From the NCBI GenBank assembly GCA_016795425.1, contig JAEUHG010000030.1, positions 51,372 through 115,371 on the forward strand: a stretch of DNA of 64,000 bases. Direction: 5' to 3'. The stretch's first letter is position 1. Each line of letters begins with the position of its first letter. Below the pieces are notes generated by a model. It did no database searches. It had not been told where the DNA came from and saw only the letters and a list, made by a program, of their open reading frames with translations. Source of the DNA: Verrucomicrobiales bacterium. GTDB taxonomy: Bacteria > Verrucomicrobiota > Verrucomicrobiia > Limisphaerales > CAIMTB01. Below are positions 42,493 through 51,745 of the stretch, one piece after another. Made by a program: the position numbers and the translations under genes.

Positions 42493-45363
42493 TTATTCCG
42501 CGGGCCCTTCGATCGGCAAACCGACGAGTTGTTTGCGCTGCTCGGCGACGTCGAACGTCCCGTAGAACAGCGCATTTGCATCCATCCACGTGTACAACCG
42601 TTCACGGTCCTCGGCGGTCAATTGCATCGTTCCATCACCATGGCTCGTCTCCAGGAAACGCGGGAGCGAACTGCCCAGCGTGCCGAAGCGGAGCGGCGTG
42701 GTCAGCGGCTCGAAATTATTGTCGGGCCGGTTCCAGGCCGAAAACGACACCCAGCGAACCAGCGCGTTGTAGGACTTGGTGAAATCACCTTCGGGTTCGC
42801 CAGTCAGCACGGTTCTCTGCGGGTCCTTGCCGTCGTGACACCGCACGCACTGCCGATCCAGCACCGGTTGCACCAACCGCGGATAGCTGAACGGACGCGA
42901 GCCTTCCGGACCCGGTCGAATCCGCGAGGGCGCCCGGCGAAGCGCCTGCGCCGGCAGCGACCCATTGATGCTGGCCACCACTTGTCGATGTTCATGACAA
43001 CCCACACAGCTCTGATGTTCGCCCGGCTGCAGATACACCAGGCTGCGCATGGTCTGCACCGCGCGTCCCTCGGCATCCAAGGCTTGGAACAGGACTGGCA
43101 TGCGGGCAGGCACCTCGAAGTGTGCCGAGCCATCCGCCTCGACGGGGACGGTTCCCAGGACCTGCTTGCCCGGGGCTGCAAAGGCGGCACCCACTCGCGG
43201 TGAATCCGCGTTCGGGGTCGTCTTCAGGAGCACCTGCACGATGCGCAAAGCGGTGATCGGATGGTTTGTTGGCAGGTACGGCCACCCCTGCCGGATGTCC
43301 TGAAGAAAGAACGTCCCGGTGTCCCGTTCCTTGCCCAATGAGGTGCTCGCCAATTCCGGGGGCGCCGCGCGCCGCGCCATCGGCCGCGCCCACACGCTCG
43401 AGATCGCCGGATCCCGATAAAGGAGCTCCTTGTTCCCGAAGGCGTCCGCAAAGTAGAGACCGAACATGTTCGGAATATTCGGCCCGGGTTCACCCACCAA
43501 CCGGTCGTAACTGTACGAGACCACGAAGAAGCTCTCCGACAGCGGCCACGGCGACTTGTAGCAATGCCCGGGCCAACGCCGCTCCTCTTCCGTCGCCTCC
43601 AGCACGCCCCCAGGTTCCACCAGCGGGCTCTTCCAAAATTGCGTGATTGGAGAGTCGAAATCGGCGGTGGCCGGCGGGGAACCGTGGGCCAATGGCTCCT
43701 CGGACTCCGGGAAGCGCACGTCCGGCGTGAGCCGACGCAACGGTGCCAACCCGTCAATGCCGAGGGACGAATCGAGCAGGACGATGGAACCGGCGCTCAT
43801 CCCGTGGTGCGGCGCCGCTGTCGCCATGATGCGCGACGACCCCGGAATCGACCGCGCCTCCCAGATCCCCGTCGGATTCCAGGTGTTGTTCCCGTAAAAT
43901 ATCCGCGCCGCACCTCCGTCCGGTAGTGTCGACCACAGGTTTTCGTAATGGACGGCATTGCGGTCGACATAATCCCACCGTGTGTAGATCACTCGGCCGT
44001 CGTTCAGCAGGCACGGATCCCACTCCTGGGTCTCATGAAACGAAACACTCCGTGCATGAGTCCCGTCGGCATCCATCCGGGCAAGGGTGTACACGAAGCA
44101 CGGTCCTCGGCCGCAGCGGTGGTAGCCGCCTCGGCGCGTGGAGAGAAACAGGATATCCCCCGACGGTAGGCGCACCGGTGAAAAGTTGTCGGTGTCCCCG
44201 CTGGTCAACGCTCGGACTCGGCCGGTCTCCCGGGAAAGCTCGAAGAGATGATACCGTTGTCCCCGCGTCTGTTCGTTGAAATCCCAGGATGCGGGAGCCT
44301 CCTGAACCGGGCAGTAGGCGAACAGAATCCGCCCCGCGTCGTAGTCGAGTTCCGGCGTCATGAAATTCCCCGCGGGAAGACTGGCCGGAGTCAGGTCACG
44401 AATGCGCATGCCCTTCCCCGGCTCGAGGAGTTCGAACAGACCACCCCCGGGCCGCGCACAGTACCCGTAAACCTGGGTGAGTTGGTGACTCATCACCGAA
44501 GGCACGTGTTTGACGAAAAGAAGGGAGGACAGGCGGAACAACGGATTGCCGAGCACGAATTGGCGACGCCACCGATGCACCGCCAGCCAGCGCGCTTCCG
44601 CGGCGCTGTCGTCCTTTTCCGACCCCAATTCCTGCAACTCCCGCCACCCTGCCGCATCACCCACGCTCGCCAAACCCAACCTCACCCGCTCGGCCATCAA
44701 GGTCTCCAATCGCCGCAGGTTCTTGGCAGTCGCCTCCGCGTATGTCCGCCGCTCCCGTGGCGTCTGTATGCCGTCCTGCATCCGCCAGTCCCATTCCACC
44801 AATGCCTCGACGATCGCGGGATGCAATTCCGGCGAATCCACCACCGGAGCCCGCGAATACGGTCGCCGCCTCGGTTCAAAACCTACCGGAACACCCTCGA
44901 CCGCGAATTCCCTAAGGGTCAGCGCGCCCCCAACGGAGCCCGCCCGCAGAAGCAAGAGGTTGGGTTCGGCACGACCTTCCACGTCGCCCGAGGCGGACCC
45001 ATCAGGCGACAAAACCCGGCTCGACCGATACTCGATTCGCGTCGTCCCGCCGACGCCACGGCCAAATTCGAGTCGAACCTCCGCACCCGCCGGAACGGCG
45101 GCCGTGAGACGCCACGATCCAGGAACAGTGGCGTGCCCCGTGAACAAAACCTGCGCGCCGCTCGGGCGATCGGCATAGAACCACACGCCCGCGGCCGACC
45201 CAGCCGCCGGTAGCCACGCTGCCCGGTTCAACTGGACGTCAACCGGGATGGGTTCCTTAACTGGCAGGGCCCCGGCCTGACCCTCGGCGAACACCGAGCG
45301 TCCGATCGCCAGCGCCCAGACCCAACTTAGCAGCCACGCTTTCCTGGCAGAGATGTCGCCCAT
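42493..45363 (-). CDS. Secreted di-haem protein with propeller, hydrazine-synthase-alpha-like
   Basis: 956 aa from the ATG at 45363 (MGDISARKAWLLSWVWALAIGRSVFA, signal peptide). Residues ~290-740 contain propeller-type strands (LPSGDILFLSTRRGGYHRCGRG; DGRVIYTRWDYVDRN). Two haem-c attachment sites are present, C786VGC789H790 and C839VRC842H843, near the C-terminus, followed by a DRQCVRCHDGK-type region. This combination occurs in PVC proteins annotated as hydrazine-synthase-alpha middle-domain proteins. True hydrazine synthase also needs beta and gamma subunits, which are absent here, so the function is probably an unrelated periplasmic redox reaction. Confidence 0.7.
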   Translation of the reverse strand: MGDISARKAWLLSWVWALAIGRSVFAEGQAGALPVKEPIPVDVQLNRAAWLPAAGSAAGVWFYADRPSGAQVLFTGHATVPGSWRLTAAVPAGAEVRLEFGRGVGGTTRIEYRSSRVLSPDGSASGDVEGRAEPNLLLLRAGSVGGALTLREFAVEGVPVGFEPRRRPYSRAPVVDSPELHPAIVEALVEWDWRMQDGIQTPRERRTYAEATAKNLRRLETLMAERVRLGLASVGDAAGWRELQELGSEKDDSAAEARWLAVHRWRRQFVLGNPLFRLSSLLFVKHVPSVMSHQLTQVYGYCARPGGGLFELLEPGKGMRIRDLTPASLPAGNFMTPELDYDAGRILFAYCPVQEAPASWDFNEQTRGQRYHLFELSRETGRVRALTSGDTDNFSPVRLPSGDILFLSTRRGGYHRCGRGPCFVYTLARMDADGTHARSVSFHETQEWDPCLLNDGRVIYTRWDYVDRNAVHYENLWSTLPDGGAARIFYGNNTWNPTGIWEARSIPGSSRIMATAAPHHGMSAGSIVLLDSSLGIDGLAPLRRLTPDVRFPESEEPLAHGSPPATADFDSPITQFWKSPLVEPGGVLEATEEERRWPGHCYKSPWPLSESFFVVSYSYDRLVGEPGPNIPNMFGLYFADAFGNKELLYRDPAISSVWARPMARRAAPPELASTSLGKERDTGTFFLQDIRQGWPYLPTNHPITALRIVQVLLKTTPNADSPRVGAAFAAPGKQVLGTVPVEADGSAHFEVPARMPVLFQALDAEGRAVQTMRSLVYLQPGEHQSCVGCHEHRQVVASINGSLPAQALRRAPSRIRPGPEGSRPFSYPRLVQPVLDRQCVRCHDGKDPQRTVLTGEPEGDFTKSYNALVRWVSFSAWNRPDNNFEPLTTPLRFGTLGSSLPRFLETSHGDGTMQLTAEDRERLYTWMDANALFYGTFDVAEQRKQLVGLPIEGPAE

Positions 45364-45698
45364 GCTCGTGTCGTGTTGCCTTCGAGAGTGCCGCCACCCT
45401 GCCCCCTCGCCTGCGGACCACACAATGGGAATGACGCCGACACCGCCCCGCCCTTGAACCCTTGGGACGCCAGACCGGGATTGGCGAACCGACGGTCTCC
45501 CGCGCCGACGTCCGCACCGTCATCGGGACGCCAATATCCCGAAATCGAAATGCCGACGGAGCGCGCCAGGCGTGAATCCGCTAGTGTTTTCACCAGATCG
45601 CGCGGTTGCGGCTTCGGGGCGTGGACTGGCACCTCAAGTGCTCTCGGCGGTCATCTGGGTGCGAACAGACTTTTTGCGCACCCCCTCATCGACAAGCC
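45364..45698. other. Divergent intergenic region
   Basis: A 335-base gap between the di-haem gene and the permease gene, both of which read outward. Frames through it carry no recognisable domain, and no strong promoter motif or hairpin is evident. Confidence 0.4.
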
Positions 45699-48152
45699 AT
45701 GATCAGCGACCTGAAGTTTGCCCTGCGCCAACTGCTCAAGCAGCCCGGTTTCACCCTCGTGGCCGTGGTGACCCTCGCGCTCGGATTGGGGACAAACACC
45801 GCCATTTTCAGCGTCGTCAAGGCGGTCCTCCTCCAACCCCTTCCCTACCTGGACCCGGACCGGCTGGTGATGGTCTGGACGGACAACCCGTCCTTGAATC
45901 TGGGCATCCACGAGCTACCTCCGTCCCAACTCGATTTCCTCGACTGGCGCCAGCGCGCGACTTGTTTTGCCCAACTCGCCGCGGTTCGCTCCGACGCCGC
46001 GGACCTGCAGCGGAACGACGAGGTTTCCCGGATCGGCGCGGTGAGTGTGACTTCGAGCTTCTTCTCCACCCTCGGCGTGGAGCCCGCCCTCGGTCGCGGG
46101 TTTACCGCCGAGGAGGAGCAACCGGGCAAAGACAAGGTTGTCGTCGTGAGCGACCGGTTCTGGCAGCAGGAGTTCGGCCGTGACCCGAACTTGCTCGGCA
46201 AATCCATCCAACTGAACAACGAGAGCCGCGTCGTGGTGGGGATCATGCCGCCGGGCTTCCACTTTCCGCGCAGCTCCGAAATGCCGGCTGCGTATGACAT
46301 GCCAGAACAATCTGACCTCTGGCTGCCACTCGCCCGCGATGCCGGTTACTGGCAGGACGACGTCAACCGCCAGCTGATCGTCCTTGGGCGCCTTAAGTCA
46401 GGCCTGCCCCTGGCCCAGGCGCAGGCCCAGATGACGACCCTCGCTCAGCAGGTCGCCCAGGAACGTCCGGCGACCCACACCGGATGGTCGACCCACCTCC
46501 GACCCTTGAGCATCCAGGTCGCCGGCAAGGCTCGCCCGGTGCTGTTCGTCCTGCTCGGTGCGGTGGCTTTCGTGCTTCTCATCGCCTGCGCCAACGTCGC
46601 CGGCCTCCTCCTCTGCCGCTCAACGGCACGCCGACGGGAGATGGCGATTCGCTCCGCTCTCGGCGCCGGTACCTTCCGCGTGATCCGCCAATTACTCACC
46701 GAAAGCGTGCTGCTCGCCCTGCTCGGCGGTGCTGGCGGCATCGCGCTGGCCTGGCTCAGTCTGAACGTCCTCCTCACGCTGAGCCCGGGCCATGTCCCTC
46801 GCCTTCAGGAAGCGTCCCTCGACGGTGCCGTCTTCGCCTTCTCGTTATTTCTCTCGCTGGCAACCGGGATTGCGTTCGGCCTGGCCCCCGCTCTCCACGC
46901 CGCCAAACTCAATCTCACCGAGGCCCTCAACGCCGCCGGACGCGGGAACTCGGAGCGTGGCCGGCGGATCAGTCACCTCGGGCTCGTCACCGCCCAGGTC
47001 GCCGTCGCCTTCTCGCTGCTGGTCGGCGCAGCCCTCTTGCTCCAGAGCCTCGGACGCCTGATCGCCTTGGATCCCGGATTCGCGAAGACGGGAATCCACG
47101 CGTTCGACATCACGTTCCGCGGAGAACGCTACCGGCAGGGCGAGACACGCATCGCAGCCGTTGCCCGCATCCGCGAACAACTCTCCCGTCTGCCAGGTAT
47201 CGACCACGTCGCCCTCGTTTCCCACCTGCCGCTGGGCGGCAGCGAGAATCTATCCTATTTCCTGCTGGAAGACCGGCCCGAGACGCGCGCGGGCGAGGAA
47301 CCCCTCGGGGAACATCGCATCATCTCCACCGGCTATTTCCAGACCCAGGGGATCGAGCTTCTTCGGGGCCGCGACTTCGAAGGCTCTGATGCCTCGGGCA
47401 AACCCCTGGTTGCCATTGTCAACGAATCGCTCGCCCGCCAGTTCTTTCCGGACGGGGACGCGATTGGGAGGCGGCTCCGCCTGAAGGACTCCTCCGACGA
47501 TGAATGGTGCCAGATCGTCGGTATCGTGCGTGACGTCCGCGCCGCGGCGCTCGACTTGAAACCCCGCCCCGCCTTCTACTTCGCGCACTCCCAGTTCCCA
47601 ACGTACTGGGAGCAGCTGACGGTCCTCATGCGCGGCTCGGCGGCTGCGGCGGCCGGGCTGGAAAGGAGCGCGCGACAGGAGTTGCGGAGGGTGGATCCCC
47701 TGCTGCCGTTCACCCGATTCCGGGCGATGACCGATCTCGTCGCTGGCGCGGTGGCATTGCCGCGCTTCGGATCCATCCTGCTCGGATTGTTCGCCGCCAC
47801 GGCGTTGATTCTCACCATGGTCGGGCTCTATGGAGTGGTGGCCTATACCGTGAACCAGCGGACGCGTGAACTTGGGGTGCGCCTCGTCTTAGGGGCGGAA
47901 CGCAATAGCATCCTGGGCATGGTCCTTCGGCAGGGCATGGCCCCGGTGGCGGCGGGATGGATGCTCGGTTTGGCGCTTTCGCTGGGCCTCGGCCGACTCC
48001 TCTCTTCGCTGCTGTTCGAGATGAGCCCTGCCGACCCACCCACACTGGTGGTCGCCTCCCTGACGCTCATTGGAATTACGCTTCTTGCCTGCTGGATGCC
48101 CGCGCACCACGCCTCGCGCGTGGATCCCATCGTTGCCCTCCGCCAGGAGTAA
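45699..48152 (+). CDS. ADOP/MacB-like orphan ABC permease
   Basis: 817 aa from the ATG at 45699 ([40 protein letters not shown]). Its layout is the duplicated orphan-permease type: TM1, a MacB-like periplasmic domain, an FtsX domain ([32 protein letters not shown]), a second MacB-like domain and a second FtsX domain ([26 protein letters not shown]). No ATPase gene is adjacent. In MacB systems such permeases move substrates across the outer membrane by mechanotransmission; the substrate is unknown. Confidence 0.93.
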   Translation: MISDLKFALRQLLKQPGFTLVAVVTLALGLGTNTAIFSVVKAVLLQPLPYLDPDRLVMVWTDNPSLNLGIHELPPSQLDFLDWRQRATCFAQLAAVRSDAADLQRNDEVSRIGAVSVTSSFFSTLGVEPALGRGFTAEEEQPGKDKVVVVSDRFWQQEFGRDPNLLGKSIQLNNESRVVVGIMPPGFHFPRSSEMPAAYDMPEQSDLWLPLARDAGYWQDDVNRQLIVLGRLKSGLPLAQAQAQMTTLAQQVAQERPATHTGWSTHLRPLSIQVAGKARPVLFVLLGAVAFVLLIACANVAGLLLCRSTARRREMAIRSALGAGTFRVIRQLLTESVLLALLGGAGGIALAWLSLNVLLTLSPGHVPRLQEASLDGAVFAFSLFLSLATGIAFGLAPALHAAKLNLTEALNAAGRGNSERGRRISHLGLVTAQVAVAFSLLVGAALLLQSLGRLIALDPGFAKTGIHAFDITFRGERYRQGETRIAAVARIREQLSRLPGIDHVALVSHLPLGGSENLSYFLLEDRPETRAGEEPLGEHRIISTGYFQTQGIELLRGRDFEGSDASGKPLVAIVNESLARQFFPDGDAIGRRLRLKDSSDDEWCQIVGIVRDVRAAALDLKPRPAFYFAHSQFPTYWEQLTVLMRGSAAAAAGLERSARQELRRVDPLLPFTRFRAMTDLVAGAVALPRFGSILLGLFAATALILTMVGLYGVVAYTVNQRTRELGVRLVLGAERNSILGMVLRQGMAPVAAGWMLGLALSLGLGRLLSSLLFEMSPADPPTLVVASLTLIGITLLACWMPAHHASRVDPIVALRQE

Positions 48153-48214
48153 TTTCCCGCCAGCAGATCTTGGCCCGCTGTCACTCTTCGCCACACCAGC
48201 GCTTCCACCTCAGG

Positions 48215-48688
48215 TCAGTTCTGAATCTTGATGACAGGATCGAGCGTGTAAGTCCTCGGTCCGGAAGTGCAATTCCAGGCGGCGTGGATCGCGAACTTGT
48301 AGGTTGCATTCGCCGCCAACCCGCTGCGGATCGTGGCCTTGTTCGCGGCCGGATTTGACGAACCGAGATCCGCCTTCTCCTCGTGGATCAACACCACCTT
48401 CGACGAATCGGGTCGCACCGTCGAATTGCCGAACGGGCACGAATCCGCGGGCGCGATCTGGAATTCAATCCAGCCGCACTTCACGTTGCTTGGGTCATCC
48501 GGGTTCACAAAAACAACGCCGATCGTGGGGTCGGGCAGGTTCTGCGGGTTGCCGGCGGGATGGGAGGGGATCTCCAGAACCGTGGTTTCCCCAACCTCGA
48601 TCGTGCACTGACTATCCGCGTAGGCGGTAATCAGGGAGTTTTGGTGGCAGAGTTTCAGATAGAGAGTGATATCGCTCGCGTTGGGCAT
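48215..48688 (-). CDS. Hypothetical protein downstream of the TPR kinase
   Basis: 157 aa from the ATG at 48688, 49 nt after the kinase stop on the same strand. It contains four cysteines, an acidic beta-rich composition (TIGVVFVNPDDPSN; VRPDSSKVVLIHEEKAD), and no signal peptide or TM segment. I recognise no family. The position suggests an operon partner or substrate of the kinase, but this is inference. Confidence 0.6.
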   Translation of the reverse strand: MPNASDITLYLKLCHQNSLITAYADSQCTIEVGETTVLEIPSHPAGNPQNLPDPTIGVVFVNPDDPSNVKCGWIEFQIAPADSCPFGNSTVRPDSSKVVLIHEEKADLGSSNPAANKATIRSGLAANATYKFAIHAAWNCTSGPRTYTLDPVIKIQN

Positions 48689-48737
48689 GGGAGGGGTGTT
48701 GGGGGTGGACGGCTGAGCTCCGGGAACCTGAGAATCT

Positions 48738-51668
48738 TCAGGGCGATTGTCTAGGACCTTTGGCCGCCGCCAGGGTATGCCCGACCGGGCTCTGGTCAAA
48801 TTGCTCGAGTTGCTGGCGCCAACGGGCCGACTCGGCCGGTTGTTTCAACGCCGTGTAAAGCGCCGCCAGCCGTTCCAGGGCGTCGCGAATGTGGAACTGG
48901 TCGATCACCGGAATGCGACCGGCTCGTGCCACGAGACCCTCATAGCCGCGGCGCAATGGCTTCTCCGCCTCCAACGGGTCTCCTTGGGCCAGTTGGCATC
49001 CGCCCACCACGCTTTCCACCGCGAAACGCCGCCAGTCGTCTGAATCACGAGCGTCCAGCACCACCAGACTTTCCCGGGCAAGGGGGAGTGCCTCCGCCGC
49101 TTTGCCCGAGGCGAGCAACACCCAGGCGAGGTGGGCGCGGGTGATGGCCAGGTCCGGGTCATCGGCGGCCAACTCGGCGCTGCGAATTCGGAGCAAGTCC
49201 CGCAGGATCACCTCCGCCTCCGGCCAACGGCCCTGAAGTTCGCGCAAGATAGCCAGGTTCTCGCGCGTCACCAGGACGGAGGGATCCGTCGGAGTCGTGG
49301 TCGTTGCGGCGATCTCGAACACCCGGGCGTACTCCGCTTCCGCCTCGGCATGACGCCCCAGGTTGCGCAGATGATCGGCGTGGTTGCTTCGCAGGGCGAG
49401 TTCCCAACCACTTTGGCCTTTGCCGGTGCGGGCGAAGATGTCGAGGGCGGATTGCGCCAGGGCCTCCGCCTCGGCGAAGCGGCCCTGATACCCCTGTACC
49501 AGGGCGAGATAGTCCATGCTCAACAGAGTGTTGGGATGGTCCTCACCGAGAATCTTCCGTTTCGTCTCGAGGATCGACGCGTGCAATGATTCCGCTTCAT
49601 CGAAGTGACCCTGACTCTGGCGCAGCAGGGCCACCGTCGCGCTGATGGTCAAGGTGAGCGGATCGTTGGTGCCCAGCGACCGCCGGGCATTGGCGAGATT
49701 GGCCAGTGCCACCCGTTCCATTTTGGCCAGTTTTCCCTGGCGGAAATAAAGGGAGGCCAAGTTATGACGGCACCGGAGCGATCGGGGGTCGTCCGGGCCG
49801 AGTTGACGCACCAGGGTTTCGGTGGCGCGGACCAGGAGATGCTCTGCTTCCGGGTATTTCCCTAGATCGGCGTAGACGATGCCCAAACGCCGCCTGGCCC
49901 CGGCCGTCAGGGGATGATCGTCGCCCACCAGGTCGCGGGACATGGATATCGCCTGGTGAAGAATATTGGTGGCCTCGGGCAGGCGGCCGACGTCGTTGAG
50001 CAGCCCGCCCAATTCATCCAGCACCACGACCATATTCGTGTGGCCCTGGCCGTACAACCGAACGGCAAGATCCAAAGCGGACCGCTGCATTCTCTCCGCA
50101 TCGGCATAGGCTCCCAGGGCCAGGTACGTCCGTCCCAGGATGGTCCGCAGCTCAAACTCGACGTCAGGATGGGACTTAAGACGGCTGCCAACCCGCTGGG
50201 CGGCGGTGTCCATGATCTCCCTTAGCATCGTGGTGTCCTGTCCGCGGGCGCGGGAGGGGCCGGCGCTTTCCAACATGTCCTGGAGGAACTCCGCCACCTC
50301 CGCGCTGCGCACTGCTTCCCGGGCAGCGAGATCCCGCGCCCGTGTGGCGACCAGGGCCAGGCGCGTGGTCGCGATGATGCCCACCACCAGAAGTGCCGTG
50401 ATCACCGCCGCCGCTGCCACACCACCGCGGTTGCGGCGGACGAATTTTCTTAATTGGTAGACCGTGGTGGCCGGACGGGCAGTGATCAGCTCGTTGTTGA
50501 GGTGTCGGGTAAGATCTGCGGCCAGGCCGTTCGCCGTCTCGTAACGCCGCGTTCGCTCTTTCTCCAGGCACTTCATCACGATCCAATCGAGGTCACCCTT
50601 GAGTTGTTGAAGCAGCCTCGTGGTATCGGAGGAACGCCGCCTGGAGGTGTTGTTGAGTCGATCCGCAGCCCACGCCGCCACGCGGGTGCTCGGTCGGTCC
50701 GGCTCCTGCTCACGAATCGTCCGCCGCATACCGTCGACGCCGGCGGCCATGAGCTCCTTGACATCGAACGGCGTGGTGCCGGTGAGGAGCTCGTAGAGCA
50801 CGACTCCAAGACTGTAAATGTCGCTGCGCGTATCGATGTCCAACCCACTCATCTCCGCCTGCTCCGGGCTCATATAGGCCGGAGTGCCCATGAACTGGTG
50901 CAACTGCGTGTAAACGGTGATGTCCGTCAACCGGCCTTCCGTCGCCTTGGCGATGCCGAAATCGATCACTTTCGGCACGGGCACCCCGTCGTTGAGGGTG
51001 ACCAGGATGTTCGACGGTTTGATGTCGCGATGGATGACCCCTTTCTGGTGGGCGTGCTGGATCGCCTGGCAAACCTTGATGAAAAGGTTCAGCCGCTCTT
51101 TGGTGGTGAGATCGGCCTGGTCGCAGTACTGGGTGATGGACACACCACGCACCAGTTCCATCACGAAGAAGGGCCGGCCGGACTCGGTGGCACCCGCATC
51201 GAGCACTTTGGCGATGCTGGGATGGTCCATGATGGCCAACGCCATGCGCTCCGCCTCGAACCGTGCGACCACCTGCTTGGTGTCCATTCCCAGCTTGATG
51301 ATCTTGAGGGCGACCCGCCGCTTGACTGGTTCTCTCTGTTCGGCGGCCCAGACGGTTCCGAAACCTCCTTCGCCGAGTTTTTCCAGCAGTTTGTAGCGCC
51401 CCAGCATCTGGCCCGCGACCTCGTCAACCACGGGAGAGTACTCGAGGGTCGTGGCCCCGTCAGAGGTGGGCACCTCGGGATCAGCGGATGGATTCGGGAC
51501 GATGGGGTGGGCGATCAGTCGGGCCTCGAGGCGTCGCCGAAGGTCGGGATCCCCGGCGCAGGCATCGTCCAGGAAACGGGGCCGTTCGTCAGATGTCTTG
51601 GCCAGTGCGGCGACAAACAGGGCCGCCTCGCGATCATCGGGCGATGGAGGAGACACCTGCGGGTTCAC
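48738..51668 (-). CDS. Membrane Ser/Thr protein kinase with C-terminal TPR repeats
   Basis: 976 aa from a GTG at 51668. The N-terminal ~85 residues (AALAKTSDERPRFLDDACAGDPDLRRRLEARL) are the usual helical lead-in of PVC kinases. The Hanks kinase spans ~90-395: LGEGGFGTVW, K122 in VALKIIK, D215 in HRDIKPSN, D237 in DFG, MSPEQ at 266-270. One TM helix is at ~415-435. Residues ~500-960 are about ten TPR_10-like repeats (DHPLTAGARRRLGIVYADLGKY, EDHPNTLLSMDYLALVQGYQGRF), placed outside the cytoplasm if the helix crosses once. The repeats probably bind a ligand that controls the kinase. Confidence 0.94.
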   Translation of the reverse strand: MNPQVSPPSPDDREAALFVAALAKTSDERPRFLDDACAGDPDLRRRLEARLIAHPIVPNPSADPEVPTSDGATTLEYSPVVDEVAGQMLGRYKLLEKLGEGGFGTVWAAEQREPVKRRVALKIIKLGMDTKQVVARFEAERMALAIMDHPSIAKVLDAGATESGRPFFVMELVRGVSITQYCDQADLTTKERLNLFIKVCQAIQHAHQKGVIHRDIKPSNILVTLNDGVPVPKVIDFGIAKATEGRLTDITVYTQLHQFMGTPAYMSPEQAEMSGLDIDTRSDIYSLGVVLYELLTGTTPFDVKELMAAGVDGMRRTIREQEPDRPSTRVAAWAADRLNNTSRRRSSDTTRLLQQLKGDLDWIVMKCLEKERTRRYETANGLAADLTRHLNNELITARPATTVYQLRKFVRRNRGGVAAAAVITALLVVGIIATTRLALVATRARDLAAREAVRSAEVAEFLQDMLESAGPSRARGQDTTMLREIMDTAAQRVGSRLKSHPDVEFELRTILGRTYLALGAYADAERMQRSALDLAVRLYGQGHTNMVVVLDELGGLLNDVGRLPEATNILHQAISMSRDLVGDDHPLTAGARRRLGIVYADLGKYPEAEHLLVRATETLVRQLGPDDPRSLRCRHNLASLYFRQGKLAKMERVALANLANARRSLGTNDPLTLTISATVALLRQSQGHFDEAESLHASILETKRKILGEDHPNTLLSMDYLALVQGYQGRFAEAEALAQSALDIFARTGKGQSGWELALRSNHADHLRNLGRHAEAEAEYARVFEIAATTTTPTDPSVLVTRENLAILRELQGRWPEAEVILRDLLRIRSAELAADDPDLAITRAHLAWVLLASGKAAEALPLARESLVVLDARDSDDWRRFAVESVVGGCQLAQGDPLEAEKPLRRGYEGLVARAGRIPVIDQFHIRDALERLAALYTALKQPAESARWRQQLEQFDQSPVGHTLAAAKGPRQSP

Positions 51669-51745
51669 GGACCGTTTTTAGAGGTCCCTCTCACCAACGG
51701 GAAGTCCTGAGTCGCGTCGCGCCGATCCGACTCCCGAACCCGGCC

